Numbered from the stretch's first letter, positions 8,320 through 17,507 are shown. The stretch is 64,000 nucleotides of DNA from CAZDRX01 sp964508225 (GCA_964508225.1 CAZDRX010000005.1:1-64000), one strand, 5' to 3'. Numbers and translations: made by a program. Notes: a model not told the origin generated them from the letters alone.

Positions 8320-9579
8320 TTAAGAAACGGACACCGACTCCGCACCGGCCGTCGAACCTGCCACATATCCGGTCGTCCAGCAGATCTGCAGACTGAAACC
8401 ACCGGAAGGCCGGTCGAAGTCCAGAATGTCTCCGGCGAGAAACAGATTCCGGAATTTCTTCGAGCGCATGGTCTTGAATTCGACCTCTTTCAGATCCACG
8501 CCTCCTCCGGTGACAATCGCTTTATCCTCACCGAGAAGCCCTGAAACAGCCATCGGGAGATCCTTGAGGAGTGCGACGAACGCGAGGCGATCGTCACGCT
8601 TGAGCTGGTGGAGCGGAACATTCGGATCAATCCCTGCGAGTGACAGAATACTGTGACCGAGACGCGGCTGGACGAGATCACCGATGAAGTTCTTGATCAT
8701 CTTGTTCTTCCCCTGCTCGAAGACCTCCACGACTTTCTTGTCGAGAGTGCCGGGATCCATCTTCGGAAAGAGATCGAGCGAGAGCGTGACCGGACCGGAC
8801 TTGAGGAGCTGTCCGATCGCTTTACTCATATTCAGCACGAGCGGACCGCTCAAGCCCATGTGCGTGAAGAGCATCTTGCCGGTGGCCGACTCATGCTTCG
8901 CCGTTCCCTGAAACGCCGTGAGTTTCACGTCCTTCAAACTGATACCGGCGACCTCCTTCACCCACGGGTTCCGGATCGTGACCGGAACGAGTGCGGGGTC
9001 CGGATCCACGACGGTATGTCCGAGCGATCGCATCCATGCGAATCCGTCACCGGTGGAACCCGTCTCCGGCCGTGATTTTCCTCCTGTAGCTAAAATGAAG
9101 CTTTTGGCTGTGATACTTCCTGAAGTGTGAACTATTTTTTTGATCATTTCTTTTGCGGCTTCGATGCCCGTGACGGTGAAACCCGTCTGCACTTTCACCT
9201 TGCCTGCGGCCATGTATGTCGCGAGTACTCTGCGGACATCCGCCGCGTTGTCCGTCACCGGAAACGCACGCTGTTCGGCCTCGATCTTGAGACGCAGACC
9301 TTTCGACTCGAAGAAGTCCCACGTCGCCTGCGCATCGAACTGCGAGAACGTGGAGTAGAGCGATTTCCCTTTCTTGCCGTACTTCGCCACGAGTTTGTGC
9401 GCATCGAACTCGGCATGGAGGATGTTGCACCGCCCGCCACCGGAGATGAGGAGCTTCTTGCCGAGGCCGGGATTCTTCTCGAGGAGGAGCACACGCGACC
9501 CAAGCTCCGCAGCCCTGCCCGCAGCCATCATGCCCGCAGGCCCTCCGCCGATGACGACGACATCGAAGATGTCTTTCAT
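8320..9579 (-). CDS. HI0933/YhiN-family NAD(P)/FAD oxidoreductase
   Basis: 419 aa, usual length. Two-dinucleotide-fold flavoprotein. N-terminal VVVIGGGPAGMMAA and LLLEKN form the Rossmann FAD site. The family hallmark KKLLISGGGRCN follows, then LATGGKSRPETGSTGDG in the middle and GGVDLKEVEFKTMRSK with FLAGDILDFDRPSGGFSLQ at the C-terminus. The biological reaction of this family is still poorly defined. TACTCT lies 7 nt before the ATG, suggesting a near-leaderless mRNA. The gene is divergent from the methyltransferase gene over a 35-bp gap. Confidence 0.9.
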   Translation of the reverse strand: MKDIFDVVVIGGGPAGMMAAGRAAELGSRVLLLEKNPGLGKKLLISGGGRCNILHAEFDAHKLVAKYGKKGKSLYSTFSQFDAQATWDFFESKGLRLKIEAEQRAFPVTDNAADVRRVLATYMAAGKVKVQTGFTVTGIEAAKEMIKKIVHTSGSITAKSFILATGGKSRPETGSTGDGFAWMRSLGHTVVDPDPALVPVTIRNPWVKEVAGISLKDVKLTAFQGTAKHESATGKMLFTHMGLSGPLVLNMSKAIGQLLKSGPVTLSLDLFPKMDPGTLDKKVVEVFEQGKNKMIKNFIGDLVQPRLGHSILSLAGIDPNVPLHQLKRDDRLAFVALLKDLPMAVSGLLGEDKAIVTGGGVDLKEVEFKTMRSKKFRNLFLAGDILDFDRPSGGFSLQICWTTGYVAGSTAGAESVSVS

Positions 9580-9614
9580 ACGAGCCAGAGTAACACGCCG
9601 TGTAGAATGCGGCT

Positions 9615-10466
9615 GTGATGACGGACACGTACACGCTCCTCGACTTCGGCAACGGTGAACGGCTCGAACAGTGGGGTCCGTGGCGGCTCCGCCGCCCCGA
9701 TGCCACTTCCATGGGCGCAGCTCCCACGAAACCCGAACTCTGGGCTGCAGCCGATGCCGTCTACGAAGGTGAGAAAGGAAAGGGCGAGTGGATGACGAAG
9801 ACGCCGCTGCCCGAACACTGGCCGGTCGCCTTCGGGGACCTCCGTCTCCTCACGCGCCTCGCGCCCTACAAACACACCGGCGTCTTCCCCGAACAGCGCC
9901 AGAACTGGGACTTCGCGAGAGCCGCTGCGAAGAAACTCGGGCGACCGCTCACGGTACTCAACCTCTTCGCGTACACAGGAGGCGCCACTATCGCACTCGC
10001 CAAGGACGGACACTTCGTGACGCATGTAGATTCCTCGAGACCATCGATTGGCTGGGCGAAGGAGAACGCTCTCCTGAACACGATCGGACCCGACCGCATC
10101 CGCTGGATGCTTGAGGACGCCGCTGTGTTCACGGCGAAGGAAGTGAAGCGGGGGAAACGGTACGACGGCATCATTCTCGACCCTCCGGCCTACGGCCACG
10201 GCCCGAGCGGCAAGACGTGGCGCGTAGAGCGCGACCTCGCTCCCCTGCTTGAGCACTGCTGCGCGCTTCTGTCCGAGACTCCGGCCTTCCTCATCCTGAA
10301 CGGGTACGCGCAGCACGACACGCCCGAGAGCTTCCGGAAGCTTCTCGCGGGCATTCTCCACTCCAAGATGAAGAAGGAGTTCACGATCGAATCCGGCGAT
10401 ATTCTGCTCAAAACCGACGACGGGCGGACACTCGAGACAGGCATTGTCGCGCGCGTGAAATTCTAA
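9615..10466 (+). CDS. RlmI/RlmK-like class I SAM methyltransferase
   Basis: 283 aa, GTG start (GTG ATG in tandem). The SAM-binding motif VLNLFAYTGGATIALAKDG (about 115-133), the following acidic VDSS, and the catalytic-type LDPPAYGHG loop (about 188-196) match the COG1092 group of rRNA cytosine-C5 methyltransferases. There is no N-terminal PUA domain like that of RlmI, so the substrate is uncertain. Start evidence: TAGAAT at 9603-9608 sits 6 nt before the GTG, predicting a leaderless transcript. Downstream pstS has its own promoter-like sequence. Confidence 0.82.
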   Translation: MMTDTYTLLDFGNGERLEQWGPWRLRRPDATSMGAAPTKPELWAAADAVYEGEKGKGEWMTKTPLPEHWPVAFGDLRLLTRLAPYKHTGVFPEQRQNWDFARAAAKKLGRPLTVLNLFAYTGGATIALAKDGHFVTHVDSSRPSIGWAKENALLNTIGPDRIRWMLEDAAVFTAKEVKRGKRYDGIILDPPAYGHGPSGKTWRVERDLAPLLEHCCALLSETPAFLILNGYAQHDTPESFRKLLAGILHSKMKKEFTIESGDILLKTDDGRTLETGIVARVKF

Positions 10467-10490
10467 GAAGCGAGGATGCAGAGAGGCTGC

Positions 10491-10518
10491 TAGACCTCAA
10501 GGCTCATTCGCTTATAGT
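10491..10518 (+). promoter_or_regulatory. Candidate pst operon promoter
   Basis: TATAGT at 10513-10518 with a weak TAGACC-type -35 about 16 bp upstream. It predicts a leader of roughly 20-25 nt that is pyrimidine-rich (TTTCTTCTCCCCCACCCATC) and has no Shine-Dalgarno. No recognisable Pho box was seen. Confidence 0.4.
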
Positions 10519-10547
10519 ATGAAACAGTTTCTTCTCCCCCACCCATC

Positions 10548-11456
10548 ATGACCTTGAACAAAGCCCTTCCGGTACTCGCGGCGGCTCTGCTTTTTGCGGC
10601 GTGCGCAGAGACAGACACCGCGAATCAGATTGTCATTCAGGGCTCCGATACAGAAGTGCAGCTTGTCTCGGCGATTGTGGAAGCATTCTCCGTCGATCAT
10701 CCGGATGCACGCGTTTCGGTCGGAGGCGGTGGCAGCGCCGTCGGCATCGCGGCACTCATCAACGGTGAAACCGATATCGCGAATTCTTCACGGCAGATGA
10801 AGCCGGAAGAGATCCAGTCCGGTCGCGACAAGGGCCTTGATCCGCGTGAATTCATTCTGGCACGTGACGGTCTTGCGGTCATCGTTCACCCTTCGAATCC
10901 GGTGACGGCGCTCACGCTGGAACAGGTCGCACGGATCTACAGAGGAGAGGCGACGAACTGGAAAGATGTGGGAGGGGATGATCTCCCGATTGTGCTCTAC
11001 GGACGCCAGAGTACATCGGGGACGTTCGGCTTCTTCCGTGACACCGTTGTACAAGCGGACTACGCGGAATCGATGCGGCAAATGGAGGGGACACAAGCCA
11101 TCGTCGATGCGATTCTGGGCGACAAGGAAGGTATCGGTTACGCAGGTGCCGGATATGTCGCGGGGGAAAACGGTCAGGCTCGTGAGGGGATCAAGCCTCT
11201 CTCCATCGCAGCAAAGTCAGGGTCGGAGGCCATCTCCCCTCTGGATATGGAAGCGGTCTTGAGCGGCAGATATCCGATCTTCAGGCGTATCTATCAATAC
11301 CTGCCCGGGCTCCCCGGAAAGGACTCTCTCGTTGCACAGCTCCTCGCCTTCGAGACATCGCCGCGCGGAATGGAGATCGTACGGAAGCAGGGATTCTATC
11401 CGCTCACTGCCGAAGATCTTGCGCACAATACGGAAATTCTCAGCTCACTCCGGTAG
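10548..11456 (+). CDS. pstS: Phosphate-binding lipoprotein
   Basis: 302 aa. The signal peptide ends in a lipobox (LLFAAC), so the protein should be tethered outside the membrane. A PstS-type type-2 periplasmic-binding fold follows: VIQGSDTEVQLVSAI near the N-terminus, GGGGSAVGIAAL, DIANSSRQMKPEE (phosphate-binding loop), LDPREFILARDGLAVIVHP and the GRQSTSGTFGFF loop are typical. It captures inorganic phosphate and passes it to PstCA. It is first in a compact pstSCAB operon with 3 bp before pstC. The CU-rich leader and lack of a Shine-Dalgarno match other leadered genes here. Phosphate control is expected from family knowledge, but no PhoB/PhoR or phoU is in the window. Confidence 0.95.
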   Translation: MTLNKALPVLAAALLFAACAETDTANQIVIQGSDTEVQLVSAIVEAFSVDHPDARVSVGGGGSAVGIAALINGETDIANSSRQMKPEEIQSGRDKGLDPREFILARDGLAVIVHPSNPVTALTLEQVARIYRGEATNWKDVGGDDLPIVLYGRQSTSGTFGFFRDTVVQADYAESMRQMEGTQAIVDAILGDKEGIGYAGAGYVAGENGQAREGIKPLSIAAKSGSEAISPLDMEAVLSGRYPIFRRIYQYLPGLPGKDSLVAQLLAFETSPRGMEIVRKQGFYPLTAEDLAHNTEILSSLR

Positions 11457-11459
11457 ATC

Positions 11460-12371
11460 ATGAAACGTGATACGCCCTGCAGGAAGCGGTGTCATGCGAC
11501 ACAGCACCTGACCGATGCGGTCATGCATACGGTGTTCGCCGTCGTCGCATCAGGCACGGTGATTCTGCTTATCGGTATTTTTGTCTTCCTTCTCGATAGC
11601 GGCGGTGCGATGTTTCTGAAGATCAATCCTGCTGAGTTCCTCCTCGGGACAAAATGGAATCCGAATGCAATGGCGGCGCCGGCATGGGGCATCGTTCCGC
11701 TGGTAGTCTCGACGCTGATGGTTGCCATGGGCGCCCTCGCGTTCTCGATCCCTTTCGGACTTTCTCTCGCCATCTACCTGTCCTTCCTCGCCTCGAAACG
11801 CACGCGGGAAATCCTGAAGCCGGTCATTGAGATGATCGCAGGAATTCCCTCGGTCGTTCTCGGTCTCATCGGCCTCGCCTTTCTCGCTCCGATTGTTGCA
11901 GGGACCTTCCATATCTCGAACGGGCTCAACGCACTGACCGCGTCCATTCTCGTCGGGATCACCGTCGTGCCGACCATCGCGAGTATGTGCGAAGATGCGC
12001 TCTCCAGCGTGCCTTCACGACTGATGGAAGCGGGTCTCGCACTCGGATCGACGCGTTGGACAGTGATCCGGCGGGTGATGGTTCCCTCCGCTGCTTCGGG
12101 CATTCTTGCAGCCGTCATGCTTGGTCTCGGGCGTGCCATCGGTGAGACCATGGTCGTACTCATGGTGGCAGGCAACAGCCTCGCGATGCCGAAGGGGTAT
12201 CTCGATCCCGTACGTCCGATGACGGCAACGATCGCGATCGAAATCCGCGAAGTGGTGGTGGGAGACCTGCACTGGAAAGCACTCTTCGCGGTCGGGCTTG
12301 TTCTCTTCGTCGTCACGTTCATTCTCAATACCGTGACGGATTTCTTCCTCGATACGAAACAACGCACATGA
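11460..12371 (+). CDS. pstC: Phosphate ABC transporter permease
   Basis: 303 aa, about six predicted transmembrane helices. A first helix near residues 25-45 precedes the BPD_transp_1 permease domain, whose EAGLALGSTRWTVIRRVMVPSA loop carries the EAA motif that docks PstB. It forms the channel with PstA. The stop overlaps the pstA start (ATGA, 4 bp), which shows coupling. An Arg/Cys/His-rich N-terminal tail (MKRDTPCRKRCHATQH) precedes the first helix. Confidence 0.94.
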   Translation: MKRDTPCRKRCHATQHLTDAVMHTVFAVVASGTVILLIGIFVFLLDSGGAMFLKINPAEFLLGTKWNPNAMAAPAWGIVPLVVSTLMVAMGALAFSIPFGLSLAIYLSFLASKRTREILKPVIEMIAGIPSVVLGLIGLAFLAPIVAGTFHISNGLNALTASILVGITVVPTIASMCEDALSSVPSRLMEAGLALGSTRWTVIRRVMVPSAASGILAAVMLGLGRAIGETMVVLMVAGNSLAMPKGYLDPVRPMTATIAIEIREVVVGDLHWKALFAVGLVLFVVTFILNTVTDFFLDTKQRT

Positions 12372-13225
12372 AGCGCTACGACCGCATTGCAGAGGCCGTT
12401 TTCTTCTCTCTCTTCCGTGCGAGCGCCTACGCTGCGACCCTCCTGCTCGTTCTCGTCCTCGTCCTTCTCGTCTTCGCCGGGCATTCGGTCATCAGCTGGC
12501 GATTCCTGACCGCGGCGTGGCAACACGAGAACATCACGAGCGGAGGAATCTTCCCCGCCATTCTCGGATCCGTCTGTCTCGGACTCGGCGTGATCATCGT
12601 CGGCTTCCCGTTCGGGCTCGCGACCGCCGTATTCCTGACAGAGTACGGAAAACACTCGCACTGGCGCCGCCTCATCCAGCTTGCGATCCGGAACCTCGCC
12701 GGTGTGCCGTCCGTAGTCTACGGACTCTTCGGTCTTGCGGTCTTCGTCTACATGATGAATCTCGGAATGTCGCTGATTGCCGCGATTCTCACGCTCTCAG
12801 TGATGACGCTGCCGTGGATCATCACGTCATCTGTCGAGGCACTGGAAGCAGTCCCGCAGCAATTCCGCGACAGCTCGCTCGCGCTCGGTGCGACGAAATG
12901 GCAGACGATCCGCCTCATCGTTCTGCCAGCCGCACTTCCCGGCTGTCTCACCGGAGGGATTGTGGGGATGGCTCGGGCGCTGGGAGAAACTGCACCGATT
13001 ATCCTCGTGGGCGCCACATTCTTTCTGACGCATCTTCCTTCTTCACTCTTCGATAAATATATGGCTCTGCCGTATCATGTCTTCATTCTGTCGACACAGC
13101 ACGCGAGTCCGCACGCACGGGAGTACGCTGCAGGAAGCGCGCTCGTCCTCATGACGGTCACATTTATTCTGAGCCTCGGCGCCATCATTCTCCGCTACCG
13201 GTTCCGCCTCAAAAAGGTCTGGTAA
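12368..13225 (+). CDS. pstA: Phosphate ABC transporter permease
   Basis: 285 aa, about six transmembrane helices. The EAA loop is LALGATKWQTIRLIVLPAALPG, followed by GMARALGETAPIILVGAT, both characteristic of PstA. It pairs with PstC in the inner part of the phosphate importer. It starts inside the pstC stop codon (ATGA) and ends 3 bp before pstB. Confidence 0.95.
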   Translation: MKRYDRIAEAVFFSLFRASAYAATLLLVLVLVLLVFAGHSVISWRFLTAAWQHENITSGGIFPAILGSVCLGLGVIIVGFPFGLATAVFLTEYGKHSHWRRLIQLAIRNLAGVPSVVYGLFGLAVFVYMMNLGMSLIAAILTLSVMTLPWIITSSVEALEAVPQQFRDSSLALGATKWQTIRLIVLPAALPGCLTGGIVGMARALGETAPIILVGATFFLTHLPSSLFDKYMALPYHVFILSTQHASPHAREYAAGSALVLMTVTFILSLGAIILRYRFRLKKVW

Positions 13226-13228
13226 TCC

Positions 13229-14044
13229 ATGAACCACACTGTATTTCGCTCACAGGCTCTCAATGTCCGCTACGGCTCCGTCCATGCGGTGAAGAACGTC
13301 ACTCTCGATATCCCCGAGCACCGCATCACGGCATTGATCGGTGCATCCGGCAGCGGAAAGTCGACATTTCTCCGGAGTATGAACCGCATGCTCGATCATC
13401 TGCCGAACGCCCGTATCGACGGTCTTCTGCAGCTCAGAGGCAATAATATCTACGGTGAAGATTCCGATGTCGTGGCACTGCGCGAGCGTGTCGGCATGGT
13501 CTTCCAGAACCCGACGCCGTTTCCGAAGTCAGTCTATGACAATGTGGCGTACGGACTCGAAATCCAGAGCAAGGCACTGCGGACATCCCCATGGTGGCGC
13601 CGCCGTACACCCACGGCAGCAGGGCTGGAGAGCAGCAACGATCCGCTCGACCTCGCAGTCATGCGAAGCCTGAAAGAAGCCTCACTCTGGGAGGAGGTGA
13701 AAGACCGGCTGCATCACTCGGCCTACCGTCTGTCCGGCGGGCAGCAGCAGCGGCTCTGCATCGCGCGGGCCATTGCGGTACGACCTGATGTTCTGCTCCT
13801 GGACGAACCATGCTCGGCACTCGATCCTATTTCCACACGACACATTGAGGAAATGCTCCTGACACTCAAGAACAGTTACACGATCGTCATCGTCACGCAC
13901 AATATGCATCAGGCACGCCGCATCGCCGATTACGTCGGTTTCTTCCATGCGGGGGAGCTCATCGAATTCGACGAGACCCGGAAGATCTTCTCCGGTGCAT
14001 CCAAAGAACTCACACGGGAGTATGTACAGGGGGTCTTCGGATAA
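13229..14044 (+). CDS. pstB: Phosphate ABC transporter ATP-binding protein
   Basis: 271 aa. Walker A GASGSGKST (about 38-46), the Q-loop in MVFQNPTPFPKSVYDNVAYG (a PstB-typical sequence), signature LSGGQQQRLCIARA, Walker B VLLLDEPCSALDP and switch His in IVTHNM. It energises phosphate import. Between the Q-loop and the signature there is an unusual basic insertion (WWRRRTPTAAGLESSNDP) not seen in E. coli PstB. It is the last gene of the operon and converges on the Ser-rich protein gene. phoU, which commonly follows pstB, is missing. Confidence 0.95.
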   Translation: MNHTVFRSQALNVRYGSVHAVKNVTLDIPEHRITALIGASGSGKSTFLRSMNRMLDHLPNARIDGLLQLRGNNIYGEDSDVVALRERVGMVFQNPTPFPKSVYDNVAYGLEIQSKALRTSPWWRRRTPTAAGLESSNDPLDLAVMRSLKEASLWEEVKDRLHHSAYRLSGGQQQRLCIARAIAVRPDVLLLDEPCSALDPISTRHIEEMLLTLKNSYTIVIVTHNMHQARRIADYVGFFHAGELIEFDETRKIFSGASKELTREYVQGVFG

Positions 14045-14070
14045 TGGCACGCTGAAGCTGCGGAAGAGTG

Positions 14071-15609
14071 CTAACGCACCCACTGGTACGGGATCAGGTA
14101 TTCCTTTCCGTCGATCTGGAAGACCACAATCACCATATAGGTTCCCAGCGGAGGCGTGCTGAAGTAGAACACCGGATCATGGTTCACCCGGTTCACGGGG
14201 TGGGAATGGTTGAAGTACCCCCCTGCAGAGATGATCACCTGATGCCCGAAGGCACCCATGAACTCCTGCACGCGTGCGCGCTGTCCCAGCGCATCGATGA
14301 TCTTGTACGTGAAGGTCATGCCCTGCACTGTCTCGAGAGGCTGGAGCTGGAAGCGGTATCCGTCGAGCGATTTCTCAAGATCGAAGTTCAGGATTTCGCC
14401 CTTCTCTCCGTCGCCACCCGGATACGTGTGCGTGAAACGCAGGGCATAGGAACGTCCCTCCGAGTCCGAGAAATTCATGTAGATCCAGTACGTGCCGGCA
14501 GCCGTGGGAGCGAAGGGAATCCGCCACATACCGTGCGCGTCACGCTGCGGGTGGATGTGGTAGAAATGCTGAAGATCGTCACGGATCGCGATGATGTGAA
14601 CCTCGTGTGTGAGACTGACGACGATATCGGTGAATACCTTGTTGCCCTTCATCAAGGCAAAGATGATGTTCGTATCGGTCGTTTCATCCTTGATGGTCAG
14701 GCCTCCGGACTCATCGGAAGCATTGCCCTGGGGCACAGTAGCGGGCTCAGAAGCGGGCTCATCCTCCGAAACAGGTGCCGCCTCTTTCAAGGCGTCGGCC
14801 GGATCAACAGGGATGAAGACATATTCGTTCGCCGCGCATCCCTGATCACTGATCCTCGGAAGCAGATCACCCGCATACGGATGGAGCGGAGGACGGCCGA
14901 GGAGAGCCGCCTTCATCTGCTCATGATCCTCACCGAGCGCTACCGACAGCTTCTCCGCAATCCAGTCGATGTAATCATCGGGAGTAAACGGGCGGACAAC
15001 CTGCAGCTGCTGGAAGTACCTGAACATGCTGCAGAGCGCGGCATGTTCGCGCTTCGGCTTCTCGACACCGCGGAGCGACACGAAGCCCTCCGGTTCGTTC
15101 CCATCGATGCCGAAAGAGTAGCTCGATTCCGACTGCAGGAGATACTTGCTCAAAATGAAGTCGACTGCGGACGCATGCTGCGCGAGGCCGTGACCGCGGA
15201 AGATCGGTTCGACATCGATCGTTCTCACGGTTGTACTGCCGCCTCCGCCGCCGCCATGAGATGCAGGTATCTCCTCGGAGAAGATAGGATGGTCGATGTC
15301 GCCACGGGATGAGGATGTGTCGGAAGACGATGAGCTGGAGCTGGAGGATTCGCTGGAAGAAGATGAACTGGAGCTCGAGGACTCGCTGGAAGACGATGAG
15401 CTCGAACTCTCGATACAGGGTCCGAGATAGTCGCCATGGTTCAAGTGACCATCGACTGATCCCTCGGAGACCTCCCTCGTCTCCGATTCGCTGCCCTGCA
15501 TATGACAAAGGGTGACCGTTTCTTTGGATGCCATGACCACCATCGACTGGGCACCCAGAGCAATGAGCAAAACGAAGAGCGCGATAGCGGGTGATGTTTG
15601 TTTGTTCAT
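14071..15609 (-). CDS. Secreted Ser-rich protein with His-rich C-terminal beta domain
   Basis: 512 aa, function not recognised. A signal peptide (about 1-27) is followed by a VTLCH ... GHLNHGDYLGPC motif (about 32-66). This cysteine/His element recurs, to my knowledge, in exported CPR proteins. A poly-Ser tract (about 68-100, broken only by Glu) and a Gly stretch act as linkers. Residues of about 320-512 look beta-rich and carry two His clusters, HFYHIHPQ and FGHQV ... YFNHSHP, suggesting metal binding. The start at 15609 lies 9 nt after a perfect extended -10 (TGATATAAT), so the mRNA is nearly leaderless. It is monocistronic between pstB and the glyoxalase-fold gene. The role is inferred only as a cell-surface protein. 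Confidence 0.75.
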   Translation of the reverse strand: MNKQTSPAIALFVLLIALGAQSMVVMASKETVTLCHMQGSESETREVSEGSVDGHLNHGDYLGPCIESSSSSSSSESSSSSSSSSSESSSSSSSSSDTSSSRGDIDHPIFSEEIPASHGGGGGGSTTVRTIDVEPIFRGHGLAQHASAVDFILSKYLLQSESSYSFGIDGNEPEGFVSLRGVEKPKREHAALCSMFRYFQQLQVVRPFTPDDYIDWIAEKLSVALGEDHEQMKAALLGRPPLHPYAGDLLPRISDQGCAANEYVFIPVDPADALKEAAPVSEDEPASEPATVPQGNASDESGGLTIKDETTDTNIIFALMKGNKVFTDIVVSLTHEVHIIAIRDDLQHFYHIHPQRDAHGMWRIPFAPTAAGTYWIYMNFSDSEGRSYALRFTHTYPGGDGEKGEILNFDLEKSLDGYRFQLQPLETVQGMTFTYKIIDALGQRARVQEFMGAFGHQVIISAGGYFNHSHPVNRVNHDPVFYFSTPPLGTYMVIVVFQIDGKEYLIPYQWVR

Positions 15610-15756
15610 TTTATGAATATTATATCACATTTCAATCATTTTAGATAATGACGGTGCCTCTGTCCGCGTGATCGTTCGGATCTCATCCCCGCTGCCTCCA
15701 CGTCACTCTTTTTCGTATCTCATACAGACACTCTCTTCACTCATCTTCAGTAATGT

Positions 15757-15762
15757 TACTAT
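15757..15762 (+). promoter_or_regulatory. -10 element deciding the VOC gene start
   Basis: TACTAT ends 8 nt before the ATG at 15771. The longer in-frame ATG at 15753 lies upstream of this hexamer and would not be in the mRNA. Confidence 0.5.
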
Positions 15763-15770
15763 CTTCTTGT

Positions 15771-16676
15771 ATGCAGAAAATCATCCCCCATCTCTGGTTC
15801 GACACGCAGGCGAAAGAGGCGGCTGCGTTCTACGTGTCTGCGTTTGGCGCAGGATCCAAGATCACATCGACCACCGTCCTCAAAGACACTCCGTCCGGTG
15901 ATTGCGACTTCGTCTGCTTCGATCTCGCGGGGTACTCGTTCATGGGGATCAGCGCGGGACCGCACTTCAAGCTCAATCCGTCCGTGTCGTTCATGCTGAA
16001 CTTCGACCCCTCGGTAGACAAGGATGCACGCAAAAACCTCGACGCGCTCTGGAGCAAACTCTCGGAGGGCGGCAAGCCGCTCATGCCCCTCGACACCTAT
16101 CCCTTCAGTGAACGGTACGGATGGATTCAGGACAAGTTCGGCATCAGCTGGCAGCTCATCCTGACGAAGCCCGAAGGCGAGCCACGTCCGTTCATCATCC
16201 CGTCGATCATGTTCACGGGCGATATCACGGGCAAGGCCGATGAGGCGATCGATTTCTACGTGTCGGTCTTCAGGAATTCCAAGCGCGGCATGTCCGCTCC
16301 CTATCCTCCCGGCGCGGCACCGGAACCCGCTGCCAAACTCATGTTTGCCGAATTCATGCTGGAGGGTCAGTGGTTCACCGCAATGGACAGCGGCCACATG
16401 CACAAATTCGGCTTCAGCGAAGCAATCTCGCTTCTCGTGCAATGCACGGAGCAGAAAGAAATCGATGACTACTCGAACAAACTCTCGGCATCTCCGGAAT
16501 CCGAACAGTGCGGATGGCTGAAGGACAAGTACGGCTTCTCGTGGCAGGTGTCGGCAGCGGACATGGAGGAGATGCTGCAGGGAAACGAAAAAGCAGTGAA
16601 GCGCGTCATGGAGGCCTTCATGAAGATGAAGAGAGTCGACCTCGCGGCGCTGAAGAAGGCGTACGAAGGAAAGTAG
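15771..16676 (+). CDS. Double PhnB-like glyoxalase-fold (VOC) protein
   Basis: 301 aa from the ATG at 15771. Two tandem VOC modules of the PhnB/3-demethylubiquinone methyltransferase-like group: HLWFDTQAKEAAAFYVSAFG opens the first (residues 5-24) and MFTGDITGKADEAIDFYVSVF the second (about 147-167). Each ends in a Y-G-W-x-x-D-K-[FY]-G-[IF]-S-W-Q block. Family members are often small metal-dependent or binding proteins; the substrate is unknown. An in-frame ATG at 15753 exists, but TACTAT (15757-15762) lies 8 nt before 15771 and would leave 15753 untranscribed. Confidence 0.85.
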   Translation: MQKIIPHLWFDTQAKEAAAFYVSAFGAGSKITSTTVLKDTPSGDCDFVCFDLAGYSFMGISAGPHFKLNPSVSFMLNFDPSVDKDARKNLDALWSKLSEGGKPLMPLDTYPFSERYGWIQDKFGISWQLILTKPEGEPRPFIIPSIMFTGDITGKADEAIDFYVSVFRNSKRGMSAPYPPGAAPEPAAKLMFAEFMLEGQWFTAMDSGHMHKFGFSEAISLLVQCTEQKEIDDYSNKLSASPESEQCGWLKDKYGFSWQVSAADMEEMLQGNEKAVKRVMEAFMKMKRVDLAALKKAYEGK

Positions 16677-16721
16677 GTTTGTGGAGTGCTCGACGTGGCT
16701 CAAACGATTCGAACGGAACTA

Positions 16722-17501
16722 TTATCGTGGCACTACAAAAACTCTGACATCTAGTTTGTCGTGAATTTTGGAGAGATCTTTTTCTAAGCCTTCCGGATTA
16801 TGAATATTCCCATCAGGATCGTAGACCAGACAAAACAAATACCTACAGTCGGGATGACTTTGATATCTTTTAATATCAATGATCAGCTGATTGCCAATAT
16901 CTTTTAGCTTCAGTTTTGCAGTAGCATATTTTGCTTCTATGACAATTCCTTCTTCTTTGATGAGAAAATCTAACCTAGAAGCTGAACCAGCATAACTTGG
17001 GGTATTTTCTTCCGCTCGTATATCACCGAAATACCCTCTCAATAAAGAATGTAGAAAATCTTGAACATCATACTCATCGTCAACAAGTAAGGCAGGCCTT
17101 TTATCATATCTCCTTTTAAGCTGACGAACAGATCTATCAAAATTTCTCAGTAAAGTTGATACGATCTGAAGTGCCTTTGGAGGTTCTTGAATCTTTTTGC
17201 TTGAAGATTTTTCAACCCAATCTAGTTCTTGAAATTTAACCTTGAGAGCTTCGAGTAGACTCTTAGTTCCATAAGAATAGAAAGATGTGTGCTGAATCGA
17301 ATACTGTATGCCGTCATTAATTTTAATATCGATAACAGCAGTTACGGTGTTATTTCCAAAATCCTTACTTACATGAAAGATTGCAAATTTTCCTTCGGGA
17401 TCCTCGTTCTCTAAATAGGCATGCCAACCTGTTGTCTCGCAAACGGCTAGCACCTTTTTTGTCACCTCCTCATAATGCTTCATCTGCATCTTATCGGTCA
17501 T
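16722..17501 (-). CDS. DpnII/MboI-type PD-(D/E)XK nuclease-domain protein
   Basis: 259 aa, AT-rich coding sequence quite unlike the GC-rich neighbours, a sign of transfer. The N-terminal half (about 1-130) is not recognised. The C-terminal half fits the REase_DpnII-MboI family of PD-(D/E)XK-like nucleases: DVQDFLHSLLRGYF, the NTPSYAGSASRLDFLI block (catalytic Asp in RLDF), IVIEAKYA (E-x-K) and DIGNQLIIDIKRYQSHPDC followed by CLVYDPDG. Such proteins occur in defence loci, and a DNA-cleaving role is inferred. There is no methylase or other partner beside it. Its promoter holds a 12-bp perfect palindrome. It lies just downstream of the tRNA-Asn 3' end, a common insertion site. Confidence 0.8.
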   Translation of the reverse strand: MTDKMQMKHYEEVTKKVLAVCETTGWHAYLENEDPEGKFAIFHVSKDFGNNTVTAVIDIKINDGIQYSIQHTSFYSYGTKSLLEALKVKFQELDWVEKSSSKKIQEPPKALQIVSTLLRNFDRSVRQLKRRYDKRPALLVDDEYDVQDFLHSLLRGYFGDIRAEENTPSYAGSASRLDFLIKEEGIVIEAKYATAKLKLKDIGNQLIIDIKRYQSHPDCRYLFCLVYDPDGNIHNPEGLEKDLSKIHDKLDVRVFVVPR

Positions 17502-17507
17502 ACTTTG

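Noticed and set aside
16694..16718. Partial copy of the tRNA-Asn 3' end as an attachment-site repeat (TGGCTC ... GATTCGAAC)
   Set aside because: Only the first six bases match in register; the rest differs in spacing, so it is likely chance. No integrase is nearby.
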